The notes beneath the pieces were generated by a model. That model was given only the letters and a program-made list of their open reading frames with translations. It had not been told where the DNA came from and did not search any database. A DNA stretch of 64,000 bases from Phytoseiulus persimilis (Eukaryota > Arthropoda > Arachnida > Mesostigmata > Phytoseiidae), in contig CM075103.1 of assembly GCA_037576195.1 (NCBI GenBank), positions 12,400,001 to 12,464,000 of the forward strand. The letters run 5' to 3'. The stretch's first letter is position 1. The number at the start of each line of letters is the position of its first letter. Below are positions 58,318 through 64,000 of this stretch, piece by piece. The position numbers and the translations under genes were made by a program.

Positions 58318-60640
58318 CGCAAAATGGAAACCTGACACGAATTTCGGCAGGGAACTGCGCGAATGACCTGAGCTGTTGCAGCCGGTCGATTTGAACTCTC
58401 ACCGAAACTTTACAAATAGCCCGATACGAGACTCGGCAGATTCCCTGACAGAGCTCCCAATCGTGTGCCGGAGTCCGGGTCGTAGATAAACAAACTACCG
58501 CAAGGCGAGCTGAAAAAGGGAGGAGGCCGCATGGATTCAGATGCGAAGACGCATAGTGGGCTTACCCGACATGTTGGTTTGAAAAGCGCCTCCGATTTCG
58601 CGCCTAGAAAAAAAATATTCTCAATCGTACTCAATCGTCGAGGAATATGGACGGATCGTTACCCAGACTACAGCAGCTCCCCATCGGACATTTTATCGAC
58701 TGTTCTTCCTCGGTCATATCAAGCACAGTCACATTGAATCTCGATCACATCGATTAAAGGCTTTCAAAGCTTTGATGACATCGACGAATTCCGAAATCCA
58801 TTATTCATTGATGTGTCTCATACTGCAATAACATCACGCGGAGGGCGCACAGAGATGCATCCCAAGAGACTTTCCTGATATCCGGTCTCGACATCTTCAA
58901 CCTCGACCGGTACGGGCTGATCGAACCACGACGGCGATTTCGGAGCTCTCTGACCAGGGAATTTCGGTTCGCGATTTTCGATCGAATTTCCCTCGTATTC
59001 AGTGGTGATCGCCAGCTTCGTTCCTGTGCCGCATCTGATCGCTGTCATTTTCCTCTGACAATAGTTTTTCCCCCCGCCGTCTGGAGTGAATGCGGAATCC
59101 ACTGCGGACGGGGCCGAAAGGCTGAATACCGGTGGTTATACTGGGATGAGGGGACTCTGGAGAGCCCAGAAACCGGTGGCGGGAGCCCTGCTGCCGCGCT
59201 TCGGCCAGGCGGCGAACCCCCAGAGAGCGTTCCAAGCGGGCGAGACTGGTGCGAGAGGGGGCGCGACGACCTGAAATGTTCCACGGCATTGATGCTGACC
59301 TACGAGGAGACTCCTGTGATACAGGGAGGAAGGACGATGAGGATCTCACGGGACACCGTCGCTCCCACATGTTAGTGAGATCCCGTAACCGAGTCGCATT
59401 CAAGAAGAAATGCGCGGGTTGTTCTGTCGTGCGCGGGGTTTCACGCTCGGATGATCGGGACACTCCTCGCGAGAATCCGACTTTTCCTTCGTTTCCCGTC
59501 CCGTGGAGAACAGTCACTAATTGGAAGTCTAGCTTTCATTAAACCTTCAGGGTACCCACTCGGTCACCTTGCCAGTGAGTCAGTTTGCTCAGGGGCCCGC
59601 TGCCTGTCTGCCGGCCTACTTGGTTGGTTAGTTGCTGTTATTATGTCACTCTGTCAGCGCGTTCACGGTGATAGTTTCCTCGTGAAGAGACGTCCCCAAG
59701 CTATACAGAGTGACATCGCAACCAGCGTTGCATGCCAAGAGGGCTTCGATGTCTCCCGCTTCGTCTCTCTTCGACGGCTCTCCTCCTGCGCCTCGGGATC
59801 CTGATTCGCCCTCTTCTGAAGTGTTCACTGCCAGGCCGCTCTCCCCTTAAATGTCACGCCGGGGGACTGGCATAAGGGACGGAGCTGCCCAGGCGCCCAG
59901 AAAGATTGACACACTCAAAAGATCGCTCGTATGCATTCGGAGGGTGGGTCTGAAACTGTCGGCTCGGAATAGCATTGAATTATTGACCATATTTGTACGA
60001 GTGCACTGGGTTACGCTCGAACTTGAGGGACCGAGGACGTTTTTTGCCAGTCTTGGCTCTCGTCTCCCTCAGTGAGACCTTCCCGGTGCCCTTGTTCTCC
60101 GATTGACAGTTCCTTTCGGATGCAGACAAACGATAAACCAATTTGTCAATCAATTAACATCCATTCGATTCCGGACCGTCCTCGTCTCAGAGAAGTGTTC
60201 GCCGACGATCGCTCCCCGTCAGCTGCAGGAAATCCTGCTTTCTCCAGGAACGACTGTTTGCCTTCATGAGTCACATCGAGAACGACGAGTCAGCGAGTGT
60301 GGATCGGTCACACTCGAAGTCGGCTCTCGACTCGACCCGTCAGGATCTGGGGCTAGACGGACAGGAGCTGGTGTCGGTACAGTCAGGCCCGAAAACAGAC
60401 CGCACTCGCATGCCTGAGGTCCTTGATCAACTTGCCGTTCATATCGCGTCGGAGTTTGAATGGATGTGAGCTCCCAAGAATCGGATTCTGAATACCGGGC
60501 TCCGTGCTCGGTTTGGTTCTCCGTTGGCTGCCGATTCTTTCCTACCATCAGCTCAAAGTAGATCCATTCACCGTCGAAACAGAAATTAATTATGCTTAAT
60601 TATTATTAATTATCATTAACTTTCCGTTATGCGTTACAAG
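58318..60640. other. no recognisable gene
   Basis: Short ORFs only. The plus-strand ORF 60266-60469 (67 codons, MSHIENDESASVDRSHSKSA...) has an acidic, protein-like composition but no known domain. A perfect 12-bp inverted repeat lies at 59643-59716. The stretch 60585-60630 is very AT-rich (repeated TTAATTAT). Confidence 0.4.
59643..59716. repeat. perfect 12-bp inverted repeat
   Basis: ATGTCACTCTGT (59643-59654) and ACAGAGTGACAT (59705-59716) are exact reverse complements separated by 50 bases. No further similarity or flanking duplication is visible, so it may be a chance or remnant foldback. Confidence 0.65.
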
Positions 60641-60643
60641 TAG

Positions 60644-60745
60644 AGCCTGGGAGTTTGAGTGATTTTTCGAAATTGCCTCTCCGTTGCAATGAATCAATCC
60701 GAGGCAACTCATGGAATAATTTCGAAAAACCAAACTTCCAGGCTT
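60644..60745. repeat. about 100-bp imperfect palindrome (long hairpin)
   Basis: AGCCTGGGAGTTTGAGTGAT, then TTTTCGAAATT, on the left (60644-60674) pairs with AATTTCGAAAAACCAAACTT, then CCAGGCT, on the right (60718-60744). Inside, GCCTCTCCGTTG pairs with CAATCCGAGGC. Together the arms cover most of 102 bp with a few bulges and a short loop, giving a precursor-like hairpin in RNA or a foldback element in DNA. The right arm carries ATAATTTCGAAAAA (60716-60729). No TA or longer target duplication was identified. Confidence 0.75.
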
Positions 60746-62610
60746 TAGTTATAAGTGAAAACAGGTCTAGCTCCAACTCGCTCATGATCTGTCCCGACCC
60801 AAGGGCTCTTGTGAAATTGGAATCGTCCAGGAGAAACACAGGAGTTGGAGTCGATCGAGGGCTCCAGCATCTTATCTCAGCGTGACACCAGCGAGTTTTC
60901 CACCGAACGGTGACTCGAGAGGCAGACGGACCCCGATTCCGAAAACCCTCGAGAACGACGACAACGGGTGAGATGATCCGACCGATAGTTTCACCGATCG
61001 GAACGAGCTTGCGCCATTATCCCATTCTCAGTTGCGTTCGAACCAGCTCGGATCCCCAGCGCGAATCGAGAGCCCATCGCCGGGGAGAGGGCGAACACGA
61101 GCGGAGGACCTTGATATTGCGTGGAGTTTTGAACTCTTCTTCGATCCCGTCCGGGGAGCATCCCTGGACCACAATTCAATGACACCTGAAATGAAATTCC
61201 AGACCCGTGACCGAGAACTGGTTCCCGACTCCGGTCCTCGATGCAGGATGACACATCGGTTGGGACACCTCCGAATTTCGATTACTGACTCGTGAGTCCA
61301 GGAGTAGACACGGAGCTCCAGCCGCCTGGAAACATCAGCTTGCGTGTTCCGTCTCCTCACAGAAGAAAACGCATTCCGATCATTTCGCAACACCTCTACG
61401 GAGCACGTACACGCAGTCGAAGAGTGTGGAAACTACGATTCATCGATCGAAGATGAAGATTGATCACGATTCACGTTCTGGGAGGTGTCTTATACTCGTC
61501 CCTCGGCGGTTGCTTCCAACAGAAACATAAACTGACGAAACTCTGACTGCTTGTTTCCATCAGCACCCTAGTCTCGTCTCTATCCTGTTTTCTATTGTTC
61601 GAGGGGTGAACATCTCCCTGCAGAAACACGATGTGACACATCGGTCATATTCGCAACGGAAATTAGTCCTGGAACGCCCGTCCACCGACCGGAGGACAGG
61701 CGGGGACAGCTGGAAGATGAATATTGCGGCGGTCAGTCCGCACCAGCCGTAATTTTTCCTCATGGCGAACGGAAATTGGTCTAAAAGACAAGCGACGGCC
61801 AACCCCCCCCCCCCCCCTCGCCCAGGTTCGCTGTGTCGCCGCTTCACGTCCGGCTTGTGTCTTCCCTCCTCAACGTGTTCGGTTCCTCGCTCGTTCTCGG
61901 AACGAGGCCGTTCGGGGGTGTTCGTTCAGTTTCCCGTTTTAATTCCCGCCTCCAAATCTAGGTCTGGTAACCGATTGAGTTTCTCTGCGGCTGACGGAGT
62001 CGGCACCGCGAGGGACCGGTTAAACCCTGAAAGCCTGACAAAACCGCCGGCCGGAGCTATTTGTTTAACAGCCCCCGAGACACGGCAAACCTGGAATGTT
62101 CCACGTTGCAATGAACGGGCCATGAGGCCACAACGTTCGGATGAGGATAGAGCTCCCCGGAATCAGGAGTTGTCTGTTCCTGATCGGAAGCAATCCCCGA
62201 TATTGATCTCATCGGAGGAGCTTGCACCGAGTTCTGTCCACCGTCGGTCGGTCAGTGCCTTGAGGTTCTGTTCCAGCGCGGACGACACTGGACAACACCG
62301 ATTCGGTTACACGACCCTCATGTCTGCCTTGGCAAGAGCCTCGGTATATTGTTTCACGGAGTGCATGCCTCAACGATCCTACCCCGCCTGGACGAGAATG
62401 AACAGTTTTTTCTTGTTTCCCGGAGTCTGAAAATTACAACGAGCTCTGTTCTGATACTCCTTCGATACTTTCTGACGCTTTCCTTTCGGAGCCGAATAAT
62501 GCGAGATGATCGAACAGAATTAGGCTGAACGTGAGCCTCATGGACCGACTGCTCAACGACCGCTCTTCGGCGATATCCTCACCCATTCCGCCCATCCCCG
62601 CGATTCTCCA
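60746..62610. other. no recognisable gene; C15 run
   Basis: Contains a run of 15 C at 61803-61817. The plus-strand ORF 61762-62430 (222 codons) starts beside that run and is S-, R- and P-rich with no motif. Minus-strand 61028-61393 and plus-strand 61032-61295 overlap, and neither is recognised. Confidence 0.4.
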
Positions 62611-62700
62611 CGAATTTGCCAATTTTCCCGCGAATTTACAAAATTTCCCGCGGAGTTCCTGATTTTCCGCAGCGTTCCTGATTTTCCGCAGCTTTCCGTG
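62611..62700 (-). repeat. short minisatellite, unit about 20 bp
   Basis: Four diverged units: CGAATTTGCCAATTTTCCCG, CGAATTTACAAAATTTCCCG, then CGGAGTTCCTGATTTTCCG and CAGCGTTCCTGATTTTCCG. The last two are 19 bp and nearly identical. It lies 57 bp before the MITE at 62758. The word TTTTCCG also occurs in the MITE ends, so the two may be related. Confidence 0.75.
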
Positions 62701-62757
62701 GCCGGAGGAATCAATGCGGTGGGGGTAATTCCGTGAATTTTCCATCAGGGTAACGAT

Positions 62758-63150
62758 TAGACATGTATTTCCATATTGCGGACTATGGGATTTGGCCGTT
62801 TTACGGCGTTACGGAAAATAAATCCCGTGATACGGAATTACGGGAAGTATCTTCAACAATACGCAATCACGGGAAGTATCTTCAACAATACGCAATCACG
62901 GGAAAGAGAAGTGATATGAATAGATGATGTTCCATGCACGAATTATTTCAAAAAACATCGCTGAGATATTCGGGCATGCCGGTACTCACGGCTGCGCAAT
63001 GGGAAACAATTAATATCGCCACATCAAGGACGTCGAGGGTGTGAATCTGGGCGGGATCGTTTTCCGTAATACGTAATGACAAGATGAATTTTCCGTAAGG
63101 CCGTAATACTGAAATGTTTTCGTGAGCAGTAATACGAGAATACATGTCTA
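62758..63150. mobile_element. 393-bp MITE with about 90-bp inverted repeats and TA target site
   Basis: The left end TAGACATGTATT (62758-62769) is matched exactly by the reverse complement of the right end (63139-63150). The match resumes further in, TTACGGCGTTACGGAAAAT against TTACGGCCTTACGGAAAAT, and fades after about 90 bp. TA at both outer edges fits a TA target-site duplication, with GACATGTATT as element terminus, as in Tc1/mariner-type MITEs. The ends contain repeated TTACGG words. The interior of about 200 bp codes for nothing recognisable. The arms differ at perhaps 30 percent of positions, so the insertion is old. Confidence 0.7.
62841..62903 (+). repeat. 29-bp tandem repeat inside the MITE
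   Basis: CGGGAAGTATCTTCAACAAT, then ACGCAATCA, is repeated exactly at 62870, and a third partial copy (CGGGAA) starts at 62899. The period of 29 bp starts within the left inverted repeat of the MITE, so it probably arose by slippage after or during element spread. Confidence 0.9.
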
Positions 63151-64000
63151 GTTAGAATCGTATTTGACTCGCGGCTGGGTTGTTGGAGGATACCGCCTCG
63201 CCTTCCTTCTGAGACGGAAAACTGATAACTGAGACCCACGGGACGACGGGAGCACTCGCGAGTACTTTGGATGAATCCGCCGGGATCGATCGAATCCTCT
63301 GAAGCCGAGATGCTCCGGAGTAGGGCAACCGCGCTCGCCCTTCGAGTCCGAGCCACAAAGAAGAACCAAGAAATAGCTCGATTCTATCCAGCAAGTCGTC
63401 AACGAACTCGTCCTCCTCCCGCCCCATTCACCTTTTTCAACTGAAGCGGCAACCTGCGTGACGCATAACCTTCCGCGGGAAATCGAATAGTATGGCTGCT
63501 GACTGCTCCCAGACTCGTTGAGACTCATCGTCGCTCCCATCGTTGTCTTCTTCACTGCTTCTGAGTCTTCTCTACCCTCATGCCTTGTTTTCCCGCGGTT
63601 TTTCTCTGTTGAGGACCAAAGAGGTGAGTCACGAAGTGGGAGTTCGGGCAACATACGAGAAAATGGGGATCAGCATGATTGAGCGCGGCTCTGCGATCAT
63701 GTTCTCCCAGCTCCAACCGTCGTTATTCGAATATTTTACAGACGGCCTTCCAGCCGCTATCAGAAACGGACTCCGAACAAACAAACCAGCGCCGGGTCAA
63801 CAGTTTCAAAAGTCGGAGAGGGCCTCTTTTGCCGCGTTCGATTGTCGGTCGTCGTTGTCGACGCGGAAAAATGAGCCAATCTCGACGCCGAACTACGGAT
63901 ATTATTCTCGGTGCTCGTCGAGTGGTTCAGGTTGTTGTGCGGAGCTAATGAATTGGAGAAAGCCGATCAGTCCAGGAAACCAGGTTCGGGAAAAGCCGAA
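63151..64000. other. no recognisable gene at the right edge
   Basis: Minus-strand ORFs at 63148-63654 (168 codons) and 63152-63427 overlap in different frames. Plus-strand 63679-63948 (89 codons) is R- and S-rich. None resembles a known family. Confidence 0.4.

Noticed and set aside
61762-62430. 222-codon plus-strand ORF
   Set aside because: It starts just before a C15 run, is Ser/Arg/Pro-rich and has no motif.

Overview
The window looks like nuclear DNA of a eukaryote, most likely an invertebrate animal. There is no dense run of long bacterial-style genes. GC is roughly half by eye, and CG and TCGA words are common, so there is no sign of vertebrate-like CpG loss. The only protein signatures I can recognise belong to decayed transposable elements: a hAT transposase tail, the 3' part of an R2/R4-like retrotransposon, and an RNase H fragment of another non-LTR element. 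A mite, tick or other arthropod would fit, but nothing in the sequence fixes the taxon. I found no host gene, tRNA or rRNA that I can support.

Layout. 86-3450: a minisatellite of about 75 copies of a 45-bp unit, with higher-order repeats and recurrent 44-bp variants that break any reading frame. 3451-10719: nothing recognisable. 10720-11533: an 814-bp element bounded by nearly identical 46-48-bp terminal inverted repeats. 11534-17447: AT-richer DNA with one weak LINE-like fragment near 13.95 kb. 17448-30079: mostly featureless, with foldback sequences, long C, G and A homopolymers, a pyrimidine-rich tract and a 41-bp duplication. 30080-35274: a transposon graveyard holding an R2-like remnant (minus strand), an RNase H fragment (plus strand), a hAT transposase tail (minus strand) and a 65-bp hAT-type micro-element. 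35275-55520: unassigned ORFs and foldbacks.

55521-58317: the second interesting area. Two blocks of a 69-bp (23-codon) repeat lie exactly 972 bp apart. A decayed, inverted relative of the 45-bp array lies between them, and unrecognised ORFs with unusually protein-like composition follow on the minus strand. 58318-64000: a long hairpin at 60.6 kb, a 20-bp minisatellite at 62.6 kb and a 393-bp Tc1/mariner-type MITE at 62.76-63.15 kb.

The genes do not form a pathway. The window reads as repeat-rich intergenic or pericentromeric-like DNA in which elements of several classes accumulated and decayed. The least explained items are the 45-bp family with its inverted relative, the 69-bp coding-like repeat, the 814-bp inverted-repeat element, and a 14-nt motif found in or beside three separate inverted repeats.
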